Source of the DNA: an uncultured Muribaculaceae bacterium
GTDB taxonomy: Bacteria; Bacteroidota; Bacteroidia; Bacteroidales; Muribaculaceae
Direction: 5' to 3'
Length of the DNA stretch: 64,000 bases
Assembly (NCBI GenBank): GCA_910587185.1
Contig: CAJULY010000003.1
Span: forward strand, 62,001-126,000
Shown: one piece after another, positions 32,187 through 41,827 of the stretch
Layout of the letters: the number at the start of each line of letters is the position of its first letter
How positions within the stretch are numbered: position 1 is the first letter of the stretch
Notes under the pieces: model-generated
What the model saw: the letters and a program-made list of their open reading frames with translations, nothing else
Database searches by the model: none
What the model was told of the DNA's origin: nothing
Made by a program: the position numbers and the translations under genes

Positions 32187-34652
32187 ATGAACAAGCTATC
32201 ATTATCACTTTTGCTGGCTTCAGCCATCATCTCGTCGGATATATCAGCCGACAAAATAGATGTCACAGGCCTGCGTTACAGCGGTCCGTTTCCGATCAAT
32301 AGCCCAATTATAACAGACAGTATCGATGCCTGCTCAAAAAAATTCAACGTGTCATCGATTCTCGATCTGCCCGTAACCTTACCCAAGACGGGGCAGGGGC
32401 GCCTGTTAGAAAGCCCGGTGATTCCCGCTTCGGAAGGGAATGCCATTCATTTCCTGAATTTCCGCATCGACAACAACCGTTACTTCGAAGGCTCCATAAA
32501 AATCGACAGTCTGAAAAACTACGCGGTATATGTTGACGGAAATAAGCTTCAGGGAAACAAACTTGTCCTCACTCCCGCCACCCACGATGTTATCGTAAAA
32601 TGCCTCACCTTCGGCAATGACAAGGTTCAGCCGGTGAAAATAGAGATAGAAGGAGCCAACACCGGGAACCTGAAGACCGACATTACTGACGGACGCCTGT
32701 ACACGCTACGCGACGTCATGAGCGGCCGACGCGTAGGCGCCGTAATCCCCTCCCCTTCCGGAAAATATCTGATCACATCATACAGGGACACTCACGAAGG
32801 AGGCAGTCAGACCTACATGTCAAAGGTGAGCGAACTTGCCACCGGACGCCAGATAGCCACTTATCCCGGCTATCTATCATGGATGCCTAAAAGCGATCTT
32901 CTTTTCAAGACAGAGCAGTCGGGACGCAACATTCGTCTTCTGACAGTGAATCCCGCTGACGGCACTGAAAAAGTCGTAGCCGAGAATCTTCCTTCAGCCA
33001 GCTTCATCCTCTCCCCCAACTCAGATTACATTCTCTACACCCAGCAGCAGGAAGTGCCGTTTGAAAAATCACGCGACCTGTATGAAATCCTTCATCCCGA
33101 AGACAGACAGCCCGGCTGGCGTCAGCGCGGAAAAATAATGAAGCATGATCTCGCCACGGGCATCACCTCCCCTGTCACTTTCGGCAACCGCAGATCATAC
33201 GTCCAGGACATTTCCGGCGATGGCAGCAAGATACTGCTCAGCGTGCATGAGAACCATGTCGATCAGCGTCCGGCCGAGCTTGTGTCCCTCTACGTCGTAG
33301 ATGTCGCCACCAACAAAGCCGACACCATTTTCGAGAACGAGGGCTTCACGGGAGGAATACGTTTCTCGCCCGACGGTACCCAGATAGCCATCACAGGTTC
33401 GCCGGAAGCTTTCAAGGGCGTAGGTAAAAACCTTCCCGAAGGAAGGACCCCGAGCATGTATGACTACCAGCTATATGTCATGGACCTCGCGAGCCGCAAA
33501 GTGACTCCGCTTACACGCGATTTCAACCCGTCAGTAGAATCGATGTTATGGAATCCGGCGGACAACATGATATATTTAAAAGCGTCCAACGGCGACCGGT
33601 CTGATCTATACCGCGTCAATCCCTCTACAGGAAAGATAGAGAACCTCAATTCACGCGAAGAGAACGTGATGTACTTCGCTCTGGCGCGCAACGCACCTGT
33701 AGGAGTCTATTTCGGTCAGGGCGCATCGAATTCAGACCGCATCTATTCCTTCGACACCCGCAAGACCAACCGCCACAACCTCGTTGAGGATCTCAGCGCA
33801 AAGCGCCTTGACGGAATCAAGCTGGGAGAAGTAAACGGCTGGAAATTCCAGAACAGCAGAGGCGATTCAATCTCCTGTTATTACGTGCTTCCGCCCGACT
33901 TCGACGCTTCGAAAAGCTACCCGATGATCGTCAACTACTATGGAGGATGCACGCCGACGACCCGCACGCTTGAAAGCCGTTATCCACATCAGGTATATGC
34001 GGCCAACGGTTATGTGGTTCTCGTGATCAATCCGAGCGGAGCCGCCGGTTTCGGACAGGAGTTCGCGTCAAGACACGTCAACACTGCAGGCGAAGGGGTA
34101 GCCGACGACATTATCGAAGCAGTCAAGGGATTCTCGGCTGAACACCCTTGGGTCAACTCGAAGAAGATCGGATGTATCGGCGCTTCCTACGGCGGATTCA
34201 TGACCCAATATCTCCAGACCAAGACCGACATCTTCGCCGCGGCAGTTTCCCACGCCGGTATCAGCGACCATTCAAGCTACTGGGGCAACGGTTACTGGGG
34301 TTACTCCTACAGCGAAGTCAGCATGGCCAACAGCTATCCCTGGAGCCAACAGGACCTCTATGTGAAGCGCAGTCCCTTCTATAACGCTGACAAGATTCAC
34401 ACTCCCCTCCTCTTTCTCCACGGTGACGCCGACACGAACGTGCCGTTCAGCGAAAGCGTGCAGATGTTCACTGCCCTGAAACGCCTGAACCGCCCCACGG
34501 CATTCGTGGCCGTCAAGGACGCCAACCATCAGGTTTTCGACTATAACAAACGAATGCAATGGCAGGAAACGATTTTCGCATGGTTTGCGAAGTATCTCCA
34601 GGACGATCCCTCATGGTGGGAACGCCTCTATCCGTCCAAGCCGCTCAACTGA
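32187..34652 (+). CDS. Dipeptidyl peptidase IV-family serine peptidase (S9)
   Basis: An 821-aa protein with an N-terminal signal (MNKLSLSLLLASAIISSDISA). Residues about 140-560 form the DPP4-type beta-propeller (TYPGYLSWMPKSDLLFKTEQ, GGIRFSPDGTQIAITGSPEA). Residues about 565-821 are the alpha/beta hydrolase: oxyanion-side YYGGCTPTTR, nucleophile Ser in GASYGGFMTQ, Asp in HGDADTNVPF and His in DANHQVF. It cleaves Xaa-Pro di- or tripeptides from the N-terminus of peptides and acts in the periplasm or at the surface. It is a single gene; converging genes on the other strand follow a shared hairpin. Confidence 0.93.
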   Translation: MNKLSLSLLLASAIISSDISADKIDVTGLRYSGPFPINSPIITDSIDACSKKFNVSSILDLPVTLPKTGQGRLLESPVIPASEGNAIHFLNFRIDNNRYFEGSIKIDSLKNYAVYVDGNKLQGNKLVLTPATHDVIVKCLTFGNDKVQPVKIEIEGANTGNLKTDITDGRLYTLRDVMSGRRVGAVIPSPSGKYLITSYRDTHEGGSQTYMSKVSELATGRQIATYPGYLSWMPKSDLLFKTEQSGRNIRLLTVNPADGTEKVVAENLPSASFILSPNSDYILYTQQQEVPFEKSRDLYEILHPEDRQPGWRQRGKIMKHDLATGITSPVTFGNRRSYVQDISGDGSKILLSVHENHVDQRPAELVSLYVVDVATNKADTIFENEGFTGGIRFSPDGTQIAITGSPEAFKGVGKNLPEGRTPSMYDYQLYVMDLASRKVTPLTRDFNPSVESMLWNPADNMIYLKASNGDRSDLYRVNPSTGKIENLNSREENVMYFALARNAPVGVYFGQGASNSDRIYSFDTRKTNRHNLVEDLSAKRLDGIKLGEVNGWKFQNSRGDSISCYYVLPPDFDASKSYPMIVNYYGGCTPTTRTLESRYPHQVYAANGYVVLVINPSGAAGFGQEFASRHVNTAGEGVADDIIEAVKGFSAEHPWVNSKKIGCIGASYGGFMTQYLQTKTDIFAAAVSHAGISDHSSYWGNGYWGYSYSEVSMANSYPWSQQDLYVKRSPFYNADKIHTPLLFLHGDADTNVPFSESVQMFTALKRLNRPTAFVAVKDANHQVFDYNKRMQWQETIFAWFAKYLQDDPSWWERLYPSKPLN

Positions 34653-34668
34653 CGGTCAACGGACTCCA

Positions 34669-34705
34669 GATCAGACTGATTTAACGACTGTAGAACAGTC
34701 AGATC
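34669..34705. terminator. Possible bidirectional terminator between DPP4 and DUF4250 genes
   Basis: GATC-A-GACTG at 34669-34678 pairs with CAGTC-A-GATC at 34696-34705. It sits between converging genes. No long T-run on either side, so moderate support only. Confidence 0.4.
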
Positions 34706-34891
34706 CTAATCAAGAACAAATCTGTTACCCGGCGCGAAAAAAGATATACCGCGTCGGGTAATATATTCTTTAAACTCGTCCTCATCCAGGTCGAGACCTT
34801 TCACAAGAGCCTCGGGAGAATCGAATTCGTCGCGCAGTTTCATGTTAAGAAAACTGAGCAGTATGGCGGGATCAGAAGGAAGATTATCCAT
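34706..34891 (-). CDS. DUF4250 small protein
   Basis: A 61-aa protein. The sequence LPSDPAILLSFLNMKLRDEF, then LDLDEDEFKEYITRRGISF and a short end FAPGNRFVLD, is the full length of the DUF4250 family, a small conserved protein of gut Bacteroidetes and Firmicutes of unknown function. It starts 10 bp after the stop of dgt and is probably co-transcribed with it. Confidence 0.85.
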   Translation of the reverse strand: MDNLPSDPAILLSFLNMKLRDEFDSPEALVKGLDLDEDEFKEYITRRGISFFAPGNRFVLD

Positions 34892-34901
34892 TATTATCGT
34901 T

Positions 34902-36284
34902 TCAATTGTTGATTTTCAAGCTCATTCCATTGAGCTTTCTGTAGAGGTCAAGAGCATATACATCGGTCATGCCGGAAACATGGTCTATGACAGCCTGTAT
35001 TTTCCCATAGGTCGTCGGGTGGTCGATTTCATATTGCTGAGGCACTTTCGACAAAAGCAGCCGGGAATAATTCATCTCGGGATTCCTGACCGCATGTATG
35101 AGTTTTTCCATAAGGAAAGCAATGATACTCGTTCCGGCAAGATCTATGTCCACGACATCCGACGAGCGATATATCTTTTCCCATGAAAGGTCATTGCATC
35201 CGGCGTATGCATCCCTTTCTCTCTGCGGGATATGATCGATCAGAGAACCTTCAAGCGTTCCGGTCAAAATCTTTTCTTCATTCTCTACAAACGCGTCGGA
35301 GGCTACTTCGACAAGACGCCCGATGACTCCCGAACGAAGATATGAGATACGCTCATTGGGATCAGATACATTTTTCATCACCTCACGCATACGCTGTCTC
35401 CTCTCTTCGGAGAAAAAAGCAAAGAATCGGTCGATGACTTCCGATGTGGCAAGAAGCCCGAGTTTATGGGCATCTTCTATGTCCATTACCTCATAACATA
35501 TATCGTCGGCCGCCTCGACAAGATAGACAAGCGGATGGCGTGCATAGCGAACTTCACCGTCAGGACCGGGCTGAGGCAACATTCCGAGTTCCGAGGCGAC
35601 TTTGACAAAGCTTTCTTTCTCCGAGGAAAAGAAACCGAATTTCGGATGATCGGCCTCGGCAAGCAAAGATTCATGGGGATACTTCACGATGGAAGCGAGC
35701 ATGGAATATGTCATTGCAAAACCTCCCGGACGCCGCCCGTTAAACCGATGGGTCAGAAGCCTGAACGTATTGGCATTCCCTTCGAAATGGGTCAGATCGG
35801 CCCACTGGGCAGCCGTTAGTTCGTTACGTAATACAGTCCCGGGGCCTTCACTGAAAAAAGTCGCGATCGCTTTTTCTCCGGAATGGCCAAAAGGCGGATT
35901 GCCAAGATCATGTGCAAGACATCCGGCCGAGACTATCTCGCCGAGCGCATAGAAGACCTCGACCCACGGTTCACCGGCATATTTCGCGCTAAGGCGCAGA
36001 CCGACCTCCGATGCCAGAGAACGTCCCACCGAAGCGACTTCAAGACTGTGCGTCAACCGGTTATGGACGAAAATACTTCCAGGCAACGGAAATACCTGAG
36101 TCTTGTTCTGCAGACGTCGGAAAGGCGATGAAAAGACCAGACGGTCATAGTCGCGAAGGAAATCGCTTCTGATACCTCGCTTGGAATCGTGATATTCCTC
36201 AAGACCGAAACGTTTGTCACATATAAGCCGGGGCCATTCCATCTTTTCAGGCCTATGGAAGGATTCTTCTCTTTTCACACCCAT
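34902..36284 (-). CDS. dgt: Deoxyguanosinetriphosphate triphosphohydrolase
   Basis: A 460-aa HD-domain dNTPase that splits dGTP into deoxyguanosine and triphosphate, lowering the dNTP pool. Key features: the family N-terminus RSDFLRDYDRLVFSSPFRRL, then FVHNRLTHSLEVASVGRSLA (first metal His), CLAHDLGNPPFGHSGE (the HD pair), EGNANTFRLL and VYLVEAADDICYEVMDIEDA (last Asp). The first 14 residues (MGVKREESFHRPEK) may be untranslated, as MEWPRLICDKRFGLEEYHDS is the more typical start. Next upstream is tamB, ending 16 bp before it, so read-through is possible. Confidence 0.95.
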   Translation of the reverse strand: MGVKREESFHRPEKMEWPRLICDKRFGLEEYHDSKRGIRSDFLRDYDRLVFSSPFRRLQNKTQVFPLPGSIFVHNRLTHSLEVASVGRSLASEVGLRLSAKYAGEPWVEVFYALGEIVSAGCLAHDLGNPPFGHSGEKAIATFFSEGPGTVLRNELTAAQWADLTHFEGNANTFRLLTHRFNGRRPGGFAMTYSMLASIVKYPHESLLAEADHPKFGFFSSEKESFVKVASELGMLPQPGPDGEVRYARHPLVYLVEAADDICYEVMDIEDAHKLGLLATSEVIDRFFAFFSEERRQRMREVMKNVSDPNERISYLRSGVIGRLVEVASDAFVENEEKILTGTLEGSLIDHIPQRERDAYAGCNDLSWEKIYRSSDVVDIDLAGTSIIAFLMEKLIHAVRNPEMNYSRLLLSKVPQQYEIDHPTTYGKIQAVIDHVSGMTDVYALDLYRKLNGMSLKINN

Positions 36285-36300
36285 ATATCCTCAGAGGCTT

Positions 36301-39300
36301 TCAGTCGCCTCGTTTTTTAATTATAAGAAAATCATTGTCAGCAGGCTGAGTCCGCTTTCCGGTATCGGCCGGAAGTGCGACAACCGAATCCGCCTTGTTT
36401 CCTTTCCCGCCCTGTTTGCTGACAGAGTCGGGTTGCGAGACTTGCTTTTTCAACGGACGAAGGAAAGAGAATATATTGTCGAAATCGCGTTTGAACATAA
36501 TGCCGACACCCTGCGTGGTCAGGGCCGATTTGACATAGTAGTTCTGGTCGTTATACCGGTTATAGGCTTTCAGCCTTATCGTTCCGCGACGGTTCAGAAG
36601 ATATTCGAGATCGAAATCGCCAATAAATGAATTATTGTTCAGTGCCTTATCTCTGTAGCCAAGGTTACCGTTGAATATCAGGCGGTTATTCAACAGATGG
36701 CTCGAGAGGGCCACTTCAACCTCAACATCAGAGAAATCACCCCTGTCAGATCGGAAATTAGGAGCGAGAGTCCAGTTTTCCGAGAGCTGGCCCAACATGT
36801 TGGAGAGCTGGGAGGAAATTGTGGAAGAAGCCACCGAAACGAATTCATTGCCTTTTGTCGCCGACATGTAATCGGGAGTATAGAACCTGTTAAGAGCCAA
36901 CAGATAAATTATCTGGCGGTTCATCATATCCTCAGTGTTGACAATCGAGCGGACTTTACGATAGACGTCCTGTGTCAGCGTGGGGAATTCGAGATCGAAA
37001 TTTATGTCGGGACTGCGCATGTCGCCTGTCACGAGCAACACGGCATTTACCGGAACATTCGTCCTGTTCAGATCCTTGTCGGCGAGGAACGACTCGTCAA
37101 GGTCAGAAAGGTTCGCATTCACACTGTAGGTCGCTGCCAGATCAAGCTGCGCAGCGTAGGGATCGCCGTTGAATTTAATCGAACTGCCGTCCTTTATGGT
37201 GAAATCCTTTATTATTATATCCTGCAGCGTGAAATTGTATTTTCCACGTTCAACGGTGTAAGTGCCGTTCAGCCGCAGATCCTCGTTGGCGGAATCGTAG
37301 GCCATACGCATGTTTCCGGAACCGTAGGCCCTGATTCTGTCACCGCCCACGGGGTCCATCACCAGCGTTACCTGCGCCTGGGGAGTGACATCGGCCGTTA
37401 TGTCGATCTTGTAGATACTCGGAGGCGACTCGGGATTTTGCGCCGCCATGCGCTGTTTGAGCTGCGTTACAATCTCGGGGGGCGCGTTAAGGCGCGCTAT
37501 GGAATCTTTTCGTGCACGGTCGCGGTCGCGGAACGTTATGAACTTGTAATCCTGCGCGTCAAGTTCATCCGAGAGAACGAATGTGAAAGTGGAACCTGCG
37601 TCGGTTGTGATGTTGGCCGATATATCCACCAGCCCGGGAACCCCTTTGATCGAAGCCGATCCCGAGCCGAGAATATGGCCGAACCAACGGGTTTCGGGCG
37701 ATTCCTTGACATCATAAACGAGAAGCTTGCGTGCGTCACGCACCCGGAAATCAAATCGGGGTGATTTGAAACATTCGTGAGTTACCCAACCGTCAACCTT
37801 GGCCGTGTTTCCGTACATGTCGCGGATCGTTATTCCGGGTATGTCGATTCGTCCCGGCCGGAATTTTACCGAGTCGGTGGTGGTATATGAGGTATTGGTG
37901 AAGCCGAGAGTAAGCTTGACATCCTCTCCATAGACATCCCCTACCATGTCTATAAGCTTGAAGCTACCGTAGAGCCTTGCGTGACCCGACGCATAGCCGC
38001 TTATATCCGTGGCAAACGCCGACATGAACGGCAGCAGGAATCCAATGGAGATATGATCGGCATCGAAGGCCAGATCAAGAGAATCGGCCATCGGTTTTAT
38101 ATTTCCGCGTATATAGGAGTGGCGTTCGTCGGGCTGCTTTATGTCAGCATCGAGCATAACGGCTCTGGAGTCAGGGTTCCAGGATGATTTGATGAACGCA
38201 TCGCCCATAAGCGAATGGTTATATGTCAGATTTCTGACTCTCAAACCGTCGGTGAATGCTTTAGGATGTTTTGAGAACAGATCCGTCGCATAGAATTTTC
38301 CCGTTGCTTTTCCGCCGAACATAGCGGTGGAAATATCGAGAGTCTCGAACACGTAATCAAGATTGACATCCTCGAGGGTCAGCGTGATGGTATCTGAGGG
38401 ATTATCCGACGCCGTCCCCTCAATGCTGACGAACTGACGGTCGCGGCCCACTCTGAAATCGTGGATCTCGGCGCGCTTACCATTGAAATCGATCACGGAG
38501 GGCTCAACGGTCCAGACTGTGTCATTGAAGACGAGTTTTCCCGGATTGATGTCAAGTCGAGTTGAAAGGCTTTGGTCCTCGTTGCGGTCAAACAAGGCGG
38601 AAAGACTAAGATCGCCCGAATAGTCCCTGTTTCGGGTGATTTTCCATTCCACGCGGGTATCAAGATGATTGTCCGAAGCAAAGGCAGAAGTCAGAAGTGT
38701 CAGCGGGCCGTTTTTAGTGGGCAACATGGTTGAAAGAGAAAGATCGGCGCGTGGGAGAGAATCAACTTCACTTGCACCACGGACCGTCGCACTCACCGTT
38801 GTGTTCTCGATGAGTTTGTTGCCTTGCTGGAGATAGGGTGCGTCGAGCCTGAGGTTCATCTTGCGACGGGAGGCGTCGAGTCCGCCGTCGATCTTCACAG
38901 GATATATTACTTTAACGGGAAGCGAGACGAGAGGTTCCAGCGGGGATGTATCCTTTATCGTGAATTCATAAGAGAGCATATCGGTATCCGAATCCATGAT
39001 AGAGCCTGACGATCTGTTGTTTCTGGAAGTCAGAGCGGGCAAGACGCCAGAAACCAGATTGCGGAAAATGCGTGGTAGAGCCGAAAGCCTGTAGTTACCC
39101 TCGATATTGCCGTCGATCACATCGGAATTCAGTTTCAGGGTTTTGAAGCCATTGTCATTGGCAAGCACAAAATCAAAATCCTGAAGATAGACCGCTTCTC
39201 CCGCCTTTCCGTAGGAAAGATCATCTATATCGAGTTCACCTTCCATATTGTCTATGTCGGGACCCCGGAACTCACCGATGCAATAAACCGAGAAACGGCG

Positions 39301-40950
39301 CTCGGGGTGCGCAGGATCAATGTTGAACAGAGCGGGCTCGACATCGCGTGCGGCGAGATTGAGATAAACATGTTTCTGCGGACCATCTATTGTGGCTATG
39401 GCATCGAGATCAAGATAAACTCCGGGGTTATCCACAGCGATGCTTCCCGAATAATTGTTTCCACGGGACTCCGCCTTAGCGGTGATATCGGTAAAATGAT
39501 GATCACGATAAACGATGTCTGAAACATCGGCCTTAAATTTACCTTGAGGAATCTTTCCATTAAATGTAAGATCATAATCCATCTCGGCCGACAGATTGCC
39601 CAGATCGCCGAGGGGCTCTTCAAGTCCCTTCATCAGAGAGCTGCCGCTGAAACCGTCAAATTTCACGTTTCCGGCTATTGAGGGAGTTTTGCCGAGACTA
39701 TAATCCGATTTCAGGTCGATTCTTCCGGGAAGAGCCGCTATAAAACCGTCGATTGTACCTTTTTTCAACGTTCCCCGTAAATCCGCACGCAACTCAGTGG
39801 AACCGAGATTGGCTATCATGGCGCTGACATTATGCGGAAGTGAAACAAAACGAGCTATCAGATCGAGTGTTCTCGGGGCATCAGCCTTTACTATAAGTTC
39901 GGGGATGTCAAGATCCATTTCGTCAGGGACCGTCGGATTCAGGACTCTGCCGGTCAATGCCACTTCAGCGCCGTAGGAAGTGCGCAAATCAAGCCGTTCG
40001 ATGGAGATATCCTTTTTCGTCGCAGCAGCATGCAGTTCAGTATAAAATGTAAGATCTACGCCTCGCAACTGAGGGACAAACGGAACCAGATCAGTCGAGC
40101 CGAAATAGCTTCCGTCCAGCAGATCTATATCGACCGGACGGTCACTCCAGAGTTTTTTAAGCTCATCGTAGCTGTCATAGCTGATGTCAATGTCTCCGAA
40201 AGCAAGATGGGTTGCCGACAGGTCAAGAGTCAGCCCTTTCGCGGTCAGACCATGTGACGTTATGTGAAAGAGCCCTTTCATATCCGTGACCTTGACTCCG
40301 CTTCGCTCGCGCAGAGAGAACCGTCGGAGATCGATGGTGAAATCGTCGTTCTTGATGCGCGGCAGAACAATATCGGCCCAGAGGTTGCTCACCCGGATGT
40401 GTGAGGGATTGAAGCGAGTGGTATCGTCAGGGACCGACAAGACATCGTAGGTCACGGATGAATTTCTGATGACTGCCGTTTTTATCTTCAGGTCAAACTG
40501 AGTCGGGGGCTTTGTCTTGTCTTTAGGCTTGAGTGCATCTATGATAGGCTGGATATTGACGGGAGAGTCAGGATCAGCCCGATAGACGCGCGCCTCCATT
40601 CCCGAGAGCTCGACATAGGTGATAACGATATTTCCACGGAACAGGTAGTCGGGCAAACTGATTCCGGCTGCCAGACGGTTGATTCTGACGGCCGGCTCTC
40701 CTTCCTTATCTTTCACCATCACTCCTTTGAGAGCGAGACGGTTGAAGGGGACGATCGAAAGATCATCTATGGAGACATCCACGGTCAGGAGTGATGTCAG
40801 CTCTTTTTCCGCTTTCTCCGCTATGATTCTCTGGACAGCCGGCAATGACAACGCGACATAGAGCGATGCCGGAAGCAAAAAAGCAAGCACCACGACAATC
40901 ATGAGACATGAGCGCAACACCTTATATGGCCATTTCAGATAGCGAGTCAT
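36301..40950 (-). CDS. tamB: TamB-like (DUF490) envelope lipid-transport/assembly protein
   Basis: 1549 aa from the ATG at 40950 (MTRYLKWPYKVLRSCLM). A frame to 41001 exists, but the promoter -7 box lies between, so the shorter start is right. One N-terminal membrane anchor (CLMIVVVLAFLLPASLYVAL) is followed by an AsmA-like segment (VDVSIDDLSIVPFNRLALKG) and a very long beta-taco of repeated strands. The last 400 residues are the DUF490 domain (YGSGNMRMAYDSANEDLRLN, VERGKYNFTLQDIIIKDFTI, PTLTQDVYRKVRSIVN). AsmA-like TamB proteins span the periplasm and move phospholipids or assist outer-membrane insertion. Bacteroidetes usually lack TamA, and none is seen here. Confidence 0.92.
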   Translation of the reverse strand: MTRYLKWPYKVLRSCLMIVVVLAFLLPASLYVALSLPAVQRIIAEKAEKELTSLLTVDVSIDDLSIVPFNRLALKGVMVKDKEGEPAVRINRLAAGISLPDYLFRGNIVITYVELSGMEARVYRADPDSPVNIQPIIDALKPKDKTKPPTQFDLKIKTAVIRNSSVTYDVLSVPDDTTRFNPSHIRVSNLWADIVLPRIKNDDFTIDLRRFSLRERSGVKVTDMKGLFHITSHGLTAKGLTLDLSATHLAFGDIDISYDSYDELKKLWSDRPVDIDLLDGSYFGSTDLVPFVPQLRGVDLTFYTELHAAATKKDISIERLDLRTSYGAEVALTGRVLNPTVPDEMDLDIPELIVKADAPRTLDLIARFVSLPHNVSAMIANLGSTELRADLRGTLKKGTIDGFIAALPGRIDLKSDYSLGKTPSIAGNVKFDGFSGSSLMKGLEEPLGDLGNLSAEMDYDLTFNGKIPQGKFKADVSDIVYRDHHFTDITAKAESRGNNYSGSIAVDNPGVYLDLDAIATIDGPQKHVYLNLAARDVEPALFNIDPAHPERRFSVYCIGEFRGPDIDNMEGELDIDDLSYGKAGEAVYLQDFDFVLANDNGFKTLKLNSDVIDGNIEGNYRLSALPRIFRNLVSGVLPALTSRNNRSSGSIMDSDTDMLSYEFTIKDTSPLEPLVSLPVKVIYPVKIDGGLDASRRKMNLRLDAPYLQQGNKLIENTTVSATVRGASEVDSLPRADLSLSTMLPTKNGPLTLLTSAFASDNHLDTRVEWKITRNRDYSGDLSLSALFDRNEDQSLSTRLDINPGKLVFNDTVWTVEPSVIDFNGKRAEIHDFRVGRDRQFVSIEGTASDNPSDTITLTLEDVNLDYVFETLDISTAMFGGKATGKFYATDLFSKHPKAFTDGLRVRNLTYNHSLMGDAFIKSSWNPDSRAVMLDADIKQPDERHSYIRGNIKPMADSLDLAFDADHISIGFLLPFMSAFATDISGYASGHARLYGSFKLIDMVGDVYGEDVKLTLGFTNTSYTTTDSVKFRPGRIDIPGITIRDMYGNTAKVDGWVTHECFKSPRFDFRVRDARKLLVYDVKESPETRWFGHILGSGSASIKGVPGLVDISANITTDAGSTFTFVLSDELDAQDYKFITFRDRDRARKDSIARLNAPPEIVTQLKQRMAAQNPESPPSIYKIDITADVTPQAQVTLVMDPVGGDRIRAYGSGNMRMAYDSANEDLRLNGTYTVERGKYNFTLQDIIIKDFTIKDGSSIKFNGDPYAAQLDLAATYSVNANLSDLDESFLADKDLNRTNVPVNAVLLVTGDMRSPDINFDLEFPTLTQDVYRKVRSIVNTEDMMNRQIIYLLALNRFYTPDYMSATKGNEFVSVASSTISSQLSNMLGQLSENWTLAPNFRSDRGDFSDVEVEVALSSHLLNNRLIFNGNLGYRDKALNNNSFIGDFDLEYLLNRRGTIRLKAYNRYNDQNYYVKSALTTQGVGIMFKRDFDNIFSFLRPLKKQVSQPDSVSKQGGKGNKADSVVALPADTGKRTQPADNDFLIIKKRGD

Positions 40951-40959
40951 AGCAACCTG

Positions 40960-40967
40960 CAAAATTA
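40960..40967 (-). promoter_or_regulatory. -7 box of tamB
   Basis: It reads TAATTTTG on the minus strand and ends 9 bp before the ATG at 40950, fixing the start and implying a very short leader. Confidence 0.55.
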
Positions 40968-41062
40968 GCAAAAATAAATAACTAAATATGTCATTGAACA
41001 AATTTTAAGCCTTATTCGTCTTTTATTATAAACATATATTTATAACTAAACACTATATTATT

Positions 41063-41761
41063 ATGAAAAAGTATCTGGCAGAGGGTATCGGAACCATGTT
41101 TCTGGTTCTGTTAGCTTGCGGTAGCGCGGTTCTGGCCGGGCCGAAAATCGGAGTGCTCGGAATTGGTCTTTGTTTCGGCCTCGTTTTGCAGTGTCTGGTC
41201 TATTGTATCGGCAATATTTCCGGTTGTCATGTTAATCCGGCCGTTTCTATCGCTATGTGGCTTGACGGACGCATGTCATTCGGAGAGTGTTGCGGATATG
41301 TGGTTTCCCAACTTATCGGCGCGGCAATCGGAGCGGGATTCCTCTATTGGTTCGTCAACATTTCCCCGGGATTTGAATTCGGAGGAACCACAGGCGCCGC
41401 ATCTCTCGCCACAAATGTCATCCAGCCCGGCGCCAATGCCGGCATGGCGCTCATGATGGAGTGTCTCTTCACTTTCTTCTTCGTCATTATTGTTCTCGGC
41501 GCAACCGATCCGGCCAAAGGTTTCGGCAAATTCGCCGGTCTTGCCATCGGTCTGGCACTCGGACTCGTCAACATCGTAGGAATTCCGGTTGATAATTGCT
41601 CCGTGAATCCGGCGCGCAGTTTCGGTCCGGCTCTGTGGAGTCCCGAAGCTTGGCCTGATTTCTGGATAATGGTCGTAGGTCCCGTTATCGGCGCCGTCAT
41701 AGCCGTACTTTGCTGGAAAGCCATCTCAGGCTATGTCAAAAATGACAAGGCCATTGAATGA
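41063..41761 (+). CDS. Aquaporin (MIP family)
   Basis: A 232-aa inner-membrane channel with six helices. Both half-helix signatures are present: SGCHVNPAVSIAMWLDG (about 55-71) and NCSVNPARSFGPALW (about 180-194). The conserved first helix (AEGIGTMFLVLLACGSAVLA) is typical of AqpZ-like water channels. Around the second motif the sequence VNIVGIPVDNCSVNPARS has Asn where AqpZ has the selectivity His, and Cys where AqpZ has Thr, so the filter may be wider or mercury-sensitive. Function: water or small neutral solute flux. It ends with a strong terminator. Confidence 0.92.
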   Translation: MKKYLAEGIGTMFLVLLACGSAVLAGPKIGVLGIGLCFGLVLQCLVYCIGNISGCHVNPAVSIAMWLDGRMSFGECCGYVVSQLIGAAIGAGFLYWFVNISPGFEFGGTTGAASLATNVIQPGANAGMALMMECLFTFFFVIIVLGATDPAKGFGKFAGLAIGLALGLVNIVGIPVDNCSVNPARSFGPALWSPEAWPDFWIMVVGPVIGAVIAVLCWKAISGYVKNDKAIE

Positions 41762-41780
41762 AAATCCATGAACTAACAGA

Positions 41781-41810
41781 AGCGCAGGCCTCCGAACGGG
41801 TGCCTGCGCT
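41781..41810 (+). terminator. Rho-independent terminator after the aquaporin gene
   Basis: AGCGCAGGC pairs with GCCTGCGCT (9 bp, 12-nt loop) and is followed by TCCGTTTTATTT. Confidence 0.8.
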
Positions 41811-41827
41811 TCCGTTTTATTTATGCT

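Noticed and set aside
36697..37764. 355-aa plus-strand frame inside tamB
   Set aside because: It is antisense to a clear TamB coding region with high third-position GC, which creates long mirror frames.
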